Origin: Dyella sp. SG609
GTDB lineage: Bacteria; Pseudomonadota; Gammaproteobacteria; Xanthomonadales; Rhodanobacteraceae
Length of the DNA: 64,000 nt
Direction: 5' to 3'
Assembly: GCF_012275375.1 (NCBI RefSeq)
Contig: NZ_JAAZQJ010000006.1
Location: forward strand, 1 to 64,000
How positions within the stretch are numbered: position 1 is the first letter of the stretch; every line of letters starts with the position of its first letter. The notes under the pieces were generated by a model. It was not told the DNA's origin, ran no database searches, and worked only from the letters and a program-made list of their open reading frames with translations. The translations under genes and the position numbers were made by a program. This document shows positions 7,548 to 16,100 of this stretch, piece after piece.

Positions 7548-7880
7548 ATGCGCGATTGGCGTTCGCTGCTGGAGCAGGACATGAACAAAATGCGCCACCC
7601 GGTTGGCATTCCTTGGTTCATAAAGGAGGATTACGAGGCATTTCGCCGGCTCGTTCCCCAGCGCAGTTGGCACACCACGTTCGGTCAGTGGGAGGCCGCC
7701 GCTACGAAGGTTCTGGATCAACAACGACGTGCTGGCGTCCTCGCATTTAAGGTGGAGGTGCAATCCGAATCTTTCGCGCTTTGGTGTCTTGACACCGGAC
7801 ACAGTGTCGACAGAGAGGCTCTTTCTGAGTACGCCAGCAAATTCGCGCGTAGGTTGCTTGCTTCGAATGACAGTGGCTGA
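7548..7880 (+). CDS. Hypothetical protein
   Basis: A 110-residue soluble protein from ATG 7548 (a TTG at 7536 is an alternative start). It has a Trp-rich N-terminal helix (MRDWRSLLEQDMNKMRHPVG), IPWFIKEDYEAFRRL and QRSWHTTFGQWEAAA. The C-terminal helix SEYASKFARRLL ends the chain. The composition and codon pattern look genuine and the length suits a compact alpha/beta domain, but no family was recognised. It is followed by the IS3 scar at 8036. Confidence 0.55.
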   Translation: MRDWRSLLEQDMNKMRHPVGIPWFIKEDYEAFRRLVPQRSWHTTFGQWEAAATKVLDQQRRAGVLAFKVEVQSESFALWCLDTGHSVDREALSEYASKFARRLLASNDSG

Positions 7881-8035
7881 AGGTCATTTCGACCCTCCTG
7901 CCCAGTCCAAATAGCCATGGACTTGGAATGGGGCATGAGTAGAGCTGTCACCAGGACGGTGGGAAGCAAATAACTAGGTATGTCTACTAGCTTGGCAGGC
8001 GTGGGCGCATGCTTGCCTTCATGTGGACGTGCATC

Positions 8036-8370
8036 CGTTGGCTGGTCAATGAAACCCAGTCTGGCACGTGAGCTGGCGATGGATGCGCTGTTGATGGTGA
8101 TCTGGAGGCGACATCCCCCATCAGGCGTAGTGATCCACTCTGACCAAGGCGTGCAATACGGTGGTGACGATTGGCGTCGATTCTGTCGCGAGCATGGTCT
8201 GGAGGTCCGCATGAGCCGGCGTGGCAATTGCTGGGATAACTCCGTGGCAGAGTCGTCCTTCAGCAGCTCGAAGAAGGAGAGGGTACGAGGTCGCGTCTAC
8301 GGCAGTCGCGAGGAAGCACGTAGCGACCTGTTCGATTACATCGAGGTTTTCTACAACTATCGCGAGAAAG
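8036..8370 (+). mobile_element. IS3-family transposase (OrfB) remnant 1
   Basis: The translation matches the DDE integrase core of IS3 OrfB: VGWSMKPSLARELAMDAL, VVIHSDQGVQYGGDDWRRF with the second catalytic Asp, MSRRGNCWDNSVAES, and the Glu of the triad in FSSSKKERV...EEARSDLFDYIE. The first third of OrfB, OrfA and the C-terminus (after FYNYREK) are missing, so it is dead. Downstream it joins an unrelated gene fragment (8422-8649). The upstream junction lies near 8036. Confidence 0.85.
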
Positions 8371-8421
8371 CCGCGGACACCAGCTTCTCGCGCAGTGAAG
8401 TGACCGGCTACTACTCCTATA

Positions 8422-8649
8422 AGTTCGCTAGCCATCCAGAACTACGGTGCCGACGCGCTCACGAAGGAGCATGTCCTCGCCGTGCTGGGGGAGGGGACCA
8501 CACAGGTTCCCGTACCCGATGGCGAGCCCGGCGAAACGATGTCGATGATGCGCTGGGACGCCAACTTCCTCGCTAATATCAGCATTCGGCAGTTGATCGC
8601 CGCGGTGGCGTGTGCTGGTGAGGTGACGACGCTAGCAGACCTGCTGTAA
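8422..8649 (+). pseudogene. 3' fragment of an unknown gene beside the IS3 scar
   Basis: A frame of about 75 codons ending at TAA 8647-8649 reads SSLAIQNYGADALTKEHVLA, later MSMMRWDANFLANISIRQLI and a final TLADLL. It looks like real protein but has no start: its 5' end runs into the IS3 remnant. I do not recognise the family. Probably the surviving C-terminus of a gene cut by the insertion. Confidence 0.45.
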
Positions 8650-8664
8650 CGCTTCGGGAGTCTT

Positions 8665-9099
8665 CTAGGCAACGACGTCGCTCGCTTGCTCGTCGGGGCG
8701 GTGACGTCGGTTTCCGACCACGGCGACTAGCTCTTCCAGGCCAAATGGCTTTCTCAAGATCGACAAGTCGGCTGGTAGCCTTCCAGCCGCCTCATCAATG
8801 CGTCCAGAGGCGACGACGATCATCATGTTTGGATCGATCTCCCGTGCTAGGAAGGCCAACTGCGCTCCGTCGAAAGAGCCGGGCATGTTGACGTCAGTAA
8901 GCAACAAGTCAAAGCGACCGCCAGCGGCAAGCAGAGCATGGGCGACATCGGCGTTGATCGCGCTCATGACCTCAAAGCCAAGCTCTTCCAGCATCGCGCA
9001 AAGTATGGCTCGAACGTCGTCTTGGTCTTCCACCACCAGCACCCGCGGCCTAGGAGGTTGCTGGTCACCGATATCGGCATTGGGTGATTCTGCGCTCAT
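8665..9099 (-). CDS. Stand-alone response regulator receiver protein
   Basis: A 144-residue CheY-like protein. The receiver domain spans about residues 18-132: acidic pocket VVEDQDD, phospho-acceptor Asp in LLLTDVNMPG, Thr/Ser position in VVASGR and the conserved Lys in ILRKPFG. There is no DNA-binding or enzymatic output domain, so it acts through protein contact, as in hybrid kinase relays; the sequence most resembles receiver domains cut from hybrid sensors. ATG 9099 has GTAGGT eight bases upstream. No cognate kinase is adjacent; the MASE1 protein at 18409 lacks an obvious phosphotransfer His. It is convergent with the IS3/fragment cluster. Confidence 0.88.
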   Translation of the reverse strand: MSAESPNADIGDQQPPRPRVLVVEDQDDVRAILCAMLEELGFEVMSAINADVAHALLAAGGRFDLLLTDVNMPGSFDGAQLAFLAREIDPNMMIVVASGRIDEAAGRLPADLSILRKPFGLEELVAVVGNRRHRPDEQASDVVA

Positions 9100-9339
9100 T
9101 ATACCTACTCTGTGACGGCGCCTTCCATGGTCGCCTCGGAGGGCAGTGTCACTGTACGCCGTTGGCTGGTTTTTGGATGTAAGTCATCCAGCCGGACCAA
9201 TAGTCGTTTATAGCCGGTCTAGTAAGTGCGCAGGTCTTAATGCCTCAGGGCGGACGGGTGCCATCCCGAAGGTACAGTTCCGCGCTTGGAGGAGAAGCCT
9301 GCTGGATCACTCCTCTTCGCAGCCGCCCGGGTTCTTGTG

Positions 9340-9627
9340 ACTCTGACGACCAGGGGTAGCTATCCGGGCATCAATCCGAAGGCGGTTCGCTTCATGGCGG
9401 AGCTTGGCTACGACCTATGCACGCACGCCTCCAAATCGCTAGATCAGGTCGGCGGCGAGTTCGACGCCGTGGTAACCATGGATTGCGGCGACAACTGTCC
9501 GTGGGTTCCTGCCAAGCGACGTGAGGATTGGAACCTGCCCGATCCTAAGCATATGGACGATGCCGGCTATCGCGCTGTGCGAGACGATATTGGAACTCGC
9601 GTGAGGCGCCTGCTAGAGAACGTATGA
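9340..9627 (+). pseudogene. Arsenate reductase (ArsC, LMW phosphatase type) fragment
   Basis: From about 9361 the frame reads YPGINPKAVRFMAELGYDL, then THASKSLDQ, VVTMDCGDNCPWVPAKRRED and DPKHMDD, which is the C-terminal three quarters of thioredoxin-coupled ArsC. The N-terminal P-loop with the nucleophilic Cys (C-x5-R) is missing: upstream sequence in all frames lacks it. The usual MGCGD is MDCGD here. Without the nucleophile it cannot reduce arsenate, so it is a headless remnant, perhaps of an ars operon lost from the island. Confidence 0.8.
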
Positions 9628-9695
9628 CGGCACTGCCGGACCTTATCGACTTGACCTGCGCCAAGTTCCGAGTCATTGGATTTGGGGAAGCCGCG

Positions 9696-10331
9696 TCAGA
9701 GAGAGATTGCGCCAAAAGCAGCATGTATTGCCGCAGCAATTTCGTCTTCGCTGCGCCCTCCATTGATGGCAATGCCTCCTCCAAAGACAAAGTGAGGAAC
9801 CGAACGGACACCGGCATCGGCCGACTTGGCCGCTTCCTGCTCGACGCGGCGGTGCTGTTCGGGATCAAGTGCAATGGCACGCGCCTGATCGCGGTCGAAG
9901 CCGTAGTCGGCTGCGATGTCGGCCAGCACATTCGCATCGGAGATATTCTTCGCTGCGATGAAGTAAGCATCGGTGATTGCAACCGCAAGCCTATGCTGCG
10001 TGTTACGCCCAGTGGCTGCCAGAATCAAGGCATGAGCTGCCTGGGTCGGATAGGCCCAGAGCTGACGACTAAGATCCAAGTCGAAGCCCGAAGCGCGAGC
10101 CTCTCCCTCGGGGCGAGCAAAGGCGGCCTTCGGATCGGTTATGCCGTAGCGCGAACGCAGCAAGTCGGGAATATAAAGGCCACCTGCCGGCGCATCAGGC
10201 AGCAGCAGGACGGGGTGCTGCCTGATATCAACAACCAAGTCGGGAAAACGCTCCGCCAGCACTTTGTCGAGACGGTGATGTCCGACGATGCACCACGGAC
10301 ATGAGATTTCAGTATAGAGATCTATTTGCAT
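9696..10331 (-). CDS. DsbA family oxidoreductase (FrnE-like)
   Basis: A 211-residue thioredoxin-fold protein with the helical insert of the DsbA/FrnE/2-hydroxychromene-2-carboxylate isomerase group. The active-site CPWC lies near residues 11-14 (MQIDLYTEISCPWC), and the cis-Pro loop is SVPHFVFG near 180. There is no signal peptide, so it is a cytoplasmic FrnE-type protein rather than periplasmic DsbA; such proteins are linked to oxidative-stress resistance. The start at 10331 (MQIDLY) matches the family; longer versions lie in fragment sequence. It sits after an azoreductase and an NAD(P)H-binding fragment on the same strand, a redox-stress set next to an HxlR regulator. Confidence 0.88.
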   Translation of the reverse strand: MQIDLYTEISCPWCIVGHHRLDKVLAERFPDLVVDIRQHPVLLLPDAPAGGLYIPDLLRSRYGITDPKAAFARPEGEARASGFDLDLSRQLWAYPTQAAHALILAATGRNTQHRLAVAITDAYFIAAKNISDANVLADIAADYGFDRDQARAIALDPEQHRRVEQEAAKSADAGVRSVPHFVFGGGIAINGGRSEDEIAAAIHAAFGAISL

Positions 10332-10344
10332 AACCATCTCGTGA

Positions 10345-10520
10345 TCTGATCTTCGCGCTACCGACAACGATTTCGACCCTTCTTGCGAACGGCGCGAGTT
10401 TCTTGGCGTCGCGCGTATAGACCGACAGGTTGTAGCCCTGCTTCAAGGCTTCCTCGATGATGTGCCTCCCGGTCGGCCCGGTCGCGCTGCACAGTGCGAT
10501 GGTTTTTCCCCGGCCATGAG
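10345..10520 (-). pseudogene. NAD(P)H-binding (NmrA-like/atypical SDR) gene fragment
   Basis: Between the azoreductase stop and the DsbA-like gene, one reverse frame reads KTIALCSATGPTGRHIIEEA, then LKQGYNLSVYTRDAKKLAPF and RVEIVVG, the first about 55 residues of the NAD(P)H-binding PF13460-type proteins, with the ATGPTG dinucleotide-binding loop. The reading continues into the DsbA-like gene in the wrong frame, and no start codon is in frame. It is a truncated remnant left by a deletion that fused it to the next gene. Confidence 0.7.
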
Positions 10521-10521
10521 G

Positions 10522-11139
10522 TCAGGCAGCCTTCGTCATCAAAGCTTTGATGGCTGTTTCCGTGTTGGCGATGGCGGCCTTCGCCACATCGGGGGCCAGA
10601 ACTGTGCCTTCGACACGCACCACTTCAACGTCGGTTAGGCCGATGAAACCGAGGAGGTGCAGCAAATAGCTGGTCTGAAAGTCGAACGGTGCCCAAGCAC
10701 CTTCCGAGAACACGCCGCCGGCAGCGGTAACGAGATAGACCTTCTTGCCGGTCAGAAGCCCCTTCGGCCCAGTATCGCCGTAGCCGAAAGTGACACCCGG
10801 CCAGGTGACGTGATCGAACCAAGCCTTTAGCTGCGAGGGCAGGCCGAAGTTGATCATGCCCGAACCGAGCACAATCACATCGGCGGCCTTCAACTCATCG
10901 ACCAACGCTTGCGCGACCTTCACTGCCTCTGCCTGTTCCGGCGTGCGCTCTCCGGGCGAGGTGGTCCTGCCTTGGATATAGGCCGGTGCGATATGGGGCG
11001 GAGGATTCGCGGCAAGGTCGCGCACGGTCAGCGGGCCGCCCGAGCGGGCCTGGATGCCCTCTGCGATTTCGGTGGCGAAGCGAGTGGACAGGCTGTCAGC
11101 CCCGCGCGGGCTGGAGGTGACAAGCAGGGTATGGCTCAT
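10522..11139 (-). CDS. azoR: FMN-dependent NADH-azoreductase
   Basis: A 205-residue flavodoxin-like fold protein of the AzoR/NQO family. The FMN phosphate loop is [10 protein letters not shown] at residues 9-18; [20 protein letters not shown] near 92-111 is the flavin/active-site segment, and TAAGGVF follows near 138. AzoR uses NADH to reduce azo dyes and quinones by two electrons in the cytoplasm. It is divergent from the HxlR regulator at 11247, with a palindrome at 11167-11191 between them, the usual setting for HxlR control of quinone/aldehyde detoxification. The start at 11139 is supported by family alignment. Confidence 0.9.
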   Translation of the reverse strand: MSHTLLVTSSPRGADSLSTRFATEIAEGIQARSGGPLTVRDLAANPPPHIAPAYIQGRTTSPGERTPEQAEAVKVAQALVDELKAADVIVLGSGMINFGLPSQLKAWFDHVTWPGVTFGYGDTGPKGLLTGKKVYLVTAAGGVFSEGAWAPFDFQTSYLLHLLGFIGLTDVEVVRVEGTVLAPDVAKAAIANTETAIKALMTKAA

Positions 11140-11166
11140 GATGGCTCCTAAGTATAAAATAAGAAC

Positions 11167-11191
11167 TAAGTCAGCTAATTGTCCTGACTTA
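11167..11191. promoter_or_regulatory. Palindrome in the azoR-hxlR divergent promoter
   Basis: TAAGTCAG-N9-CTGACTTA, perfect 8-bp arms and dyad symmetry, centred between the two divergent starts (11139 and 11247). Likely operator for the HxlR-type regulator; arm spacing is right for a winged-helix dimer. Binding is inferred. Confidence 0.65.
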
Positions 11192-11246
11192 CTAATTCAT
11201 ACCTAGGATGGTGCCTTCTGCCCTGTCCTCACAAGAAGGCACACGC

Positions 11247-11681
11247 ATGTCACCTGGTCACATCGAGCTGCCCACCGATATGCCTGCACCGAATGCCGGC
11301 GGCTGTGTGGCAACCCGCCAAATATTGGATCGCATCGGCGACAAGTGGAGCCTCTACATCGTCGTCATGCTGGCTAATGGCCCACGGCGCTTCAACGAAT
11401 TGAAGCGCGGCATCGACGGCATTTCCCAGCGGATGCTGACGCTGACGTTGCGCGGGTTGGAGCGCGATGGACTGGTGACGCGAACGATGTTCCCAACCAT
11501 TCCTCCGCGCGTTGATTACGAACTCACTGACATGGGAAGAACGCTGCTGGAGCCGGTCATGGCTTTGGTTAACTGGGCAAACAAGAACCAACTCGCCATT
11601 GCCGAAGCGCATAAACGTTTTGACGAGGAACCGGAGCCGGATCAGGTCTTGATTCAAGGCGTCGTCTATCAACGCCGATAA
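11247..11681 (+). CDS. HxlR family transcriptional regulator
   Basis: A 144-residue winged-helix regulator of the HxlR/YodB/HypR type. The early Cys (GGCVATRQILDRIGDKWSLY) is the position used as a redox or electrophile sensor in this family. The DNA-binding core follows (RFNELKRGIDGISQRMLTLT, LRGLERDGLVTR) and the wing is YELTDMGRTLLEPV. The start ATG 11247 has AAGAAGG upstream; ATG 11208 would add a non-homologous leader. It is divergent from azoR, which it probably represses until quinones or aldehydes modify the Cys. That scenario is known for family members and inferred here. Confidence 0.92.
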   Translation: MSPGHIELPTDMPAPNAGGCVATRQILDRIGDKWSLYIVVMLANGPRRFNELKRGIDGISQRMLTLTLRGLERDGLVTRTMFPTIPPRVDYELTDMGRTLLEPVMALVNWANKNQLAIAEAHKRFDEEPEPDQVLIQGVVYQRR

Positions 11682-11822
11682 ACGGGTCTCGCCTTCTGCA
11701 GCGCGGAGGCCTACACCTGTTCGTAGGCATGGTCCCGCTGGACCCCAAATGACGACGGGCCACGTCGTTTTGTGGCGATCGACCTATCACCATTGACGCT
11801 CGGCTGGCGTATGCTCGCCGGC

Positions 11823-12005
11823 ATGTGGATCTGCATCCGCTGCCATACCGAATTCCCGGAGTTCACGGGAGGTGCCGAGGCCAACCTCGACAGCTTCGGC
11901 CTGCACTTTATGTGCCCGGTCTGTGGGCGACGCAATCGCCTGCGCAGTCTTGGCGAGGATAGGGAAGGGTTTCTGCGTCTGGAGCAGATTGACGAGCCCG
12001 AATAA
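11823..12005 (+). CDS. Small zinc-ribbon protein
   Basis: A 60-residue ORF with two knuckles, C-I-R-C near residue 4 and C-P-V-C near residue 32, spaced as in a rubredoxin-like zinc ribbon. After them come RRNRLRSLG and an acidic tail. ATG 11823 places the first knuckle at the N-terminus; ATG 11772 would add 17 non-conserved residues. The ribosome binding site is weak. It may be a whole small protein or a zinc-ribbon head of something larger; no family was identified. Confidence 0.5.
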   Translation: MWICIRCHTEFPEFTGGAEANLDSFGLHFMCPVCGRRNRLRSLGEDREGFLRLEQIDEPE

Positions 12006-12044
12006 GACAGCAGCCATTCTTGAGAACCATGAAGACCCGCACGC

Positions 12045-12215
12045 AGCTCCGTGCTTGCGACACAGCTCCTTGACCGGCATGCCCGCGTCAACTTCATGCA
12101 GGAACCCGATGATCTGCTCTTCGGTAAAACGCTTCTTCACGTCCAATCTCCTTCGGCTGAGGGATTGGACTCCAAATCGAAGCGCTACTCAAAACCGGTG
12201 GCGTTGGGTCATTAG
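12045..12215 (-). mobile_element. IS3-family left-end remnant (start of OrfA)
   Basis: The reverse strand reads KKRFTEEQIIGFLHEVDAGM, then PVKELCRKHG, the first 33 or so residues of IS3 OrfA, preceded by about 70 bp that should hold the IS end (the TGGGTCATTAGTC region near 12205). OrfA stops matching at about 12045 and nothing of OrfB follows. Same element type as remnant 3 (21911). Confidence 0.75.
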
Positions 12216-12282
12216 TCGCGAGAAATCCTGAACGGCATATCACTCTGTTTAGAGAAAGCACCTGGATGCAGGAGGACGCTGC

Positions 12283-12636
12283 TTACTTTGCTTTTCGACG
12301 AAGGGAGCAGAGCATCAAGCTTTCGAGTGCATAGTCGAATTCAAAGACGGAAGGACTATCTTCGGGGAAGCTTTCGAGCCGCATGCTATTGGGGTCAGGG
12401 TTCTCGTCGGTGATTCGCAAGCCATCGAAGTAGGAATCGACGTCCTGAAAGTAGAGCCTGTTTACTTCGTTATTGCCCAAATTCCTTCCGATGTATACCA
12501 GTGAGCTGACTGTGGGGATCAACATGTCTTGATCGACGTAGGTGACATGGAAGTAGGTTTCGCCAATGACCAGCTTGTCATTGCTGACGAACTGGCCATA
12601 CGGAGGTATCTCGCGTTTATCAAAAGTGATCGTCAT
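12283..12636 (-). CDS. Putative Rhs-associated immunity protein, paralogue 2
   Basis: A 117-residue acidic soluble protein, clearly paralogous to the gene just upstream (12748-13101): shared blocks are ITFDKRE, LVYIGRN/VTYIGRN, LYFQDV-SY and a final C-S-(L/I)-R-R-K. It is the second of two tandem copies on the strand of the Rhs gene. Tandem paralogues behind an Rhs gene are typical of immunity genes of polymorphic toxins, one for the present toxin tip and others for lost tips. The family itself is not recognised, and since the Rhs tail is not a known toxin this role is inference from position. Confidence 0.6.
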   Translation of the reverse strand: MTITFDKREIPPYGQFVSNDKLVIGETYFHVTYVDQDMLIPTVSSLVYIGRNLGNNEVNRLYFQDVDSYFDGLRITDENPDPNSMRLESFPEDSPSVFEFDYALESLMLCSLRRKAK

Positions 12637-12747
12637 TAGCTTTGGTGGTGTTTGTCAGCCTGCGTGTGTGAGCTGCTTAAGTCATTGACGGGTTCATGCA
12701 ATAGAGAAGGCGGCCACTAACCGCCTTCTCTTCGAGATGTGTCGCGC

Positions 12748-13101
12748 TCACCTATTCTTTCGGCGAATAGAGCATCTCATTAGTTCCTCGAGCGCACCCT
12801 CAAAGTCGAACATCGATCGAAGCTCTTCGGCAGGGTTAGCGTAAAACATGGCCGAACCCGGTTCCACATCGGTATCGGAGAAACGAACTCCTTCGCGATA
12901 GGATTCCACGTCTTGGAAGTAGAGGGTGTCTTCATCATCATCAACCAAATTTCGACCGATATAAGTCACGGAATCCATCAAAGGAATGGTCATGCCTTCA
13001 TCGGCATACGAAACCTTGAAATAGGTGTCTCCGATAGTCAGTTTTTCGGGATTGACTGAGTCTGCGCCTTCCGGCAATTCGCGCTTATCAAAGGTGATCA
13101 C
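12748..13101 (-). CDS. Putative Rhs-associated immunity protein, paralogue 1
   Basis: About 117 residues, acidic, no export signal, paralogous to 12283-12636. Two starts are possible: GTG 13125, which overlaps the Rhs gene by 14 bp, or GTG 13101, chosen here because AGGAAG lies six bases before it and because it aligns with the ATG of the paralogue (ITFDKREL against ITFDKREI). The Rhs stop codon TAG (13114-13112) is built into this ribosome binding site (TAGGAAG), so the genes are tightly coupled. Position and coupling suggest an immunity or partner protein for the Rhs C-terminus; no enzyme motif is visible. Confidence 0.65.
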   Translation of the reverse strand: MITFDKRELPEGADSVNPEKLTIGDTYFKVSYADEGMTIPLMDSVTYIGRNLVDDDEDTLYFQDVESYREGVRFSDTDVEPGSAMFYANPAEELRSMFDFEGALEELMRCSIRRKNR

Positions 13102-13111
13102 GGGATGCTTC

Positions 13112-16100
13112 CTAGTGAGTTGCACATTCTATCGGGTCGGTGCAGTCGCATTTCGGTGAGACGGCGGCGGGAGAGCGAGTTGGCTCGGGCTCGGGCACGA
13201 TCCAAGGTCTCCGCGGCGGTTCTTTGCAGGAGCAACTTAGCTTGCTTGGTACCCATCCATAGAGGGATTTGTCATCCACTATTCTCGTCACCTTAAATAG
13301 TTCATTCATTCTGCAACTTTGGACGGTAGTGCCATTCTGAGCACACATTTCTTGGCACTGTTCCAATTCCGCTGTTTTGCATGGCACGGTTCGCTGACGT
13401 TGCTTAGGTAGGGGTGTCGGGAGCAAGCCAAGCTGGTCAGTGAAAGTCAGGGGGCTGAGATTGGCATAACCATACGTGCTCGGGCCGGCGTCCAGTCCGG
13501 TCGGATCACTTTGGAGGTAGCGACCTGTCGCCGCCTCATAGTGACGATTGATGTTGTAGGCGATGCGGGATTCGGCGTCGTAGTATTGCCCTGCGAAGCG
13601 CACATTAAGCGTATAGCCGCTGGTGGAGCTGGGTTGAGCCTCGCCGAATGGATTGGACTGATACGCCCATTGCCATACCGTTGCGCCAGTGCTGTCGGCG
13701 ACCGCCCGCGGCGTGTTGAGGCCGTCGGCATGCACGTAATTGGTGGTGCTCACCGTGCCTTGCGTATCGATGACGGCCAACGGGAGATCTTCCAGCCAGA
13801 TGTAATCGCGGGTGGTCCCACCGTACTCGCCGATGAGTTGACTGCTCTCGTCATAAGCGAAGCGCTGGCTCAGCGACGCCGGCAGCGTGGCCACCTTAGC
13901 GACGCGCTCGCCCAGGGCGTTATAGGTATAGGTGCCGACGGTGCTGCCATTGCGCTGCGCGATGGTCATCCGATTCCGGCCGTTGTAGCCGAAGCCGAAC
14001 GATTCGCCACCCACCGAACTAGCGGTCGTGTTGCCGTTGTTGTCGTAGGTGCGGGCGGCACTGCCAATGTAGCTCAGCCAGTTGTGGGGATACTGGTAGT
14101 AGCTATATGTGCCTGTGGCGAGGCCGCTACCGGTTTTGCCCGTGCGATTGCCGATGGCGTCGTACGTATAGGACTCCACGCTCGTGCCAGCCGCGTTGTT
14201 CACGCCGGTGAGTCGCGACAACCAATCGTAGCCGTAGGTCTCCGTGGCGGGGTTGGCGCCAGGCACATTGCCCAGGGCCGTGATGCGCCCCATGGCATCA
14301 CGGGCGAAGTGCAGGTTGAGCGCCGGGCTGGTGGCGTCCGTCACCTGGTAGTTCAGGTCGTAGGTGCGCGTGACGGTTTGGCCGTTCCCCAGGGTGTAGC
14401 TCGCAACGGGGCCGAAGGGCAGATAGGTGATGCTGGTCGCGATGTTGCCGGTGCCGGCGCCCGTCGTGCCGGGCGGGAGCGCCGTGATGGCGCTGATGCG
14501 ACCCACGGTGTCGTGCTGGTACTGGACGGACGTGCCACTCGGCGTGACGACGCTGGCGAGCCGGTCCGCCGAGGTATACGAGTAGCCCGTCACGTCGGTC
14601 ACCGAACCCTGGGTCTGGCTCTTCTGCGTGACATTGCCGCGGGCGTCGTAGCAGTACACCGTGGTGACGCTGGCTTCGACCATGCGGGTCAAGCGCCCCA
14701 CCGGATACGAGCCCACGCAGCCGGTAACACTGTCGGCCTCATCGTAGTGGTAAGCGACATTGAGGCTGGTATCGACGTACGTGGTCGCCGTCACGCGGTT
14801 GAGCGCGTCGTAGCTGGACGTGGCGACAACGTTCTTGGCGTCCGTTCGGGTCAGCACGTTGCCAGCGACATCGAACGTGGAGGAGGTTGTGCCCGTGTCG
14901 GGGCTGGTCAACGTCTTCCGGTTGCTCAGGCCGTCGTACGCGCTGGTCGTGTACTTGTAGTCCGGCGTGAGGGTCTGGGTCAGGTTGTCCAGCACGTCGT
15001 AGGTGTAGCTGGTGGACGACACCACCGTCGAACCGTTGACTGTGGCGCTGCTTTGGAGGCCCGAATAGCGATTCAGGCCATCGTAGCTCCGGGTCTGGGT
15101 TACGCCGAGCGCATCGACCGACGTCACCAGGTTGCCGTTCGCATCGTAGCCGCCACTGGCACTGGCGTCGAAGATGGTGTGGTTCAAGCCGTCAATGATC
15201 TTGGTGAGCTGGCCCAGGTTATTGAACGTGCGGGACAGGTGGCGGCTCGGGGTGGAGCTGCCCACGGCATAGGTCGCTTCGTCCGTACGGTTGCCCGCGG
15301 CATCCAGCGTGTAGTGAATGTGGTTGCCTTGGGCATCGGTGATGTCGGTCAGCCGATGCGCGTTGTCGTAGCCGTAGGTGATCGTCACGCCATCGGCATC
15401 GGTAATGGATTCGACGGCGCCATAAGGCTTGTAGGTATACGTTGTCGTCGCTCCGGCAACCGTGCGCGTCTTGAGCCAGCCGCGGGGTGTGTAGGTCAGA
15501 TCGGTGATCACCCCATTGGCATCAATCAGACGGGTCGGCCGCCCCGCTTGGTCGTAGGCGGTGTTCGTGGTCACGTGGCCCAGCGCGTCGGCGACCTGAT
15601 AGAGGTCGCCCGCCCGATGGCACGCGCCGCCCGGAGTGGCGCAACCAGACGTATCCGTCGTCAGGTAATAGCTGTAATGCGTGATATCGGAGACATCGGT
15701 GCGCGGGCCGTCTTCCGTCAGCTTTAGGCCGACGACGGGGCATTGGGTGCCGTCCACGCTGGTGCAGTAGGTGTAAGTCCACTGACGCACGCCTCCGGGC
15801 GCCTGCGCGTTACTCCCACAGGTATAGCTAGATGCGCCGCTGACAGCCGGATCAACCTCGCAACGCGCAGTGACTTGGCCGGTGCTGTTGTACACCCAGG
15901 CGCTTTGCGTGATGGGATTGTTGTTGCTGTCGAGCGTGATTCGCGTCAAGGGGTTGCGAAGCGTGGTGTCCCAGGTGGTATTGATCGTGCGTTGTTGCCC
16001 GAGCGACGCCAGGTTGTAGCCTTCGATCCGCTGCGTTTCCAGGCCCGCCGTGTTGTAGGTGAGCTTGGTGACGTTGAAGGTGAAGTCCGTGTACTGGCTG

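Noticed and set aside
13511-15727. A 738-codon ORF on the + strand opposite the Rhs gene
   Set aside because: It is the antisense shadow of regular YD-repeat codons in GC-rich DNA; its Arg/Gly/Val/Ala composition has no domain and there is no ribosome binding site.
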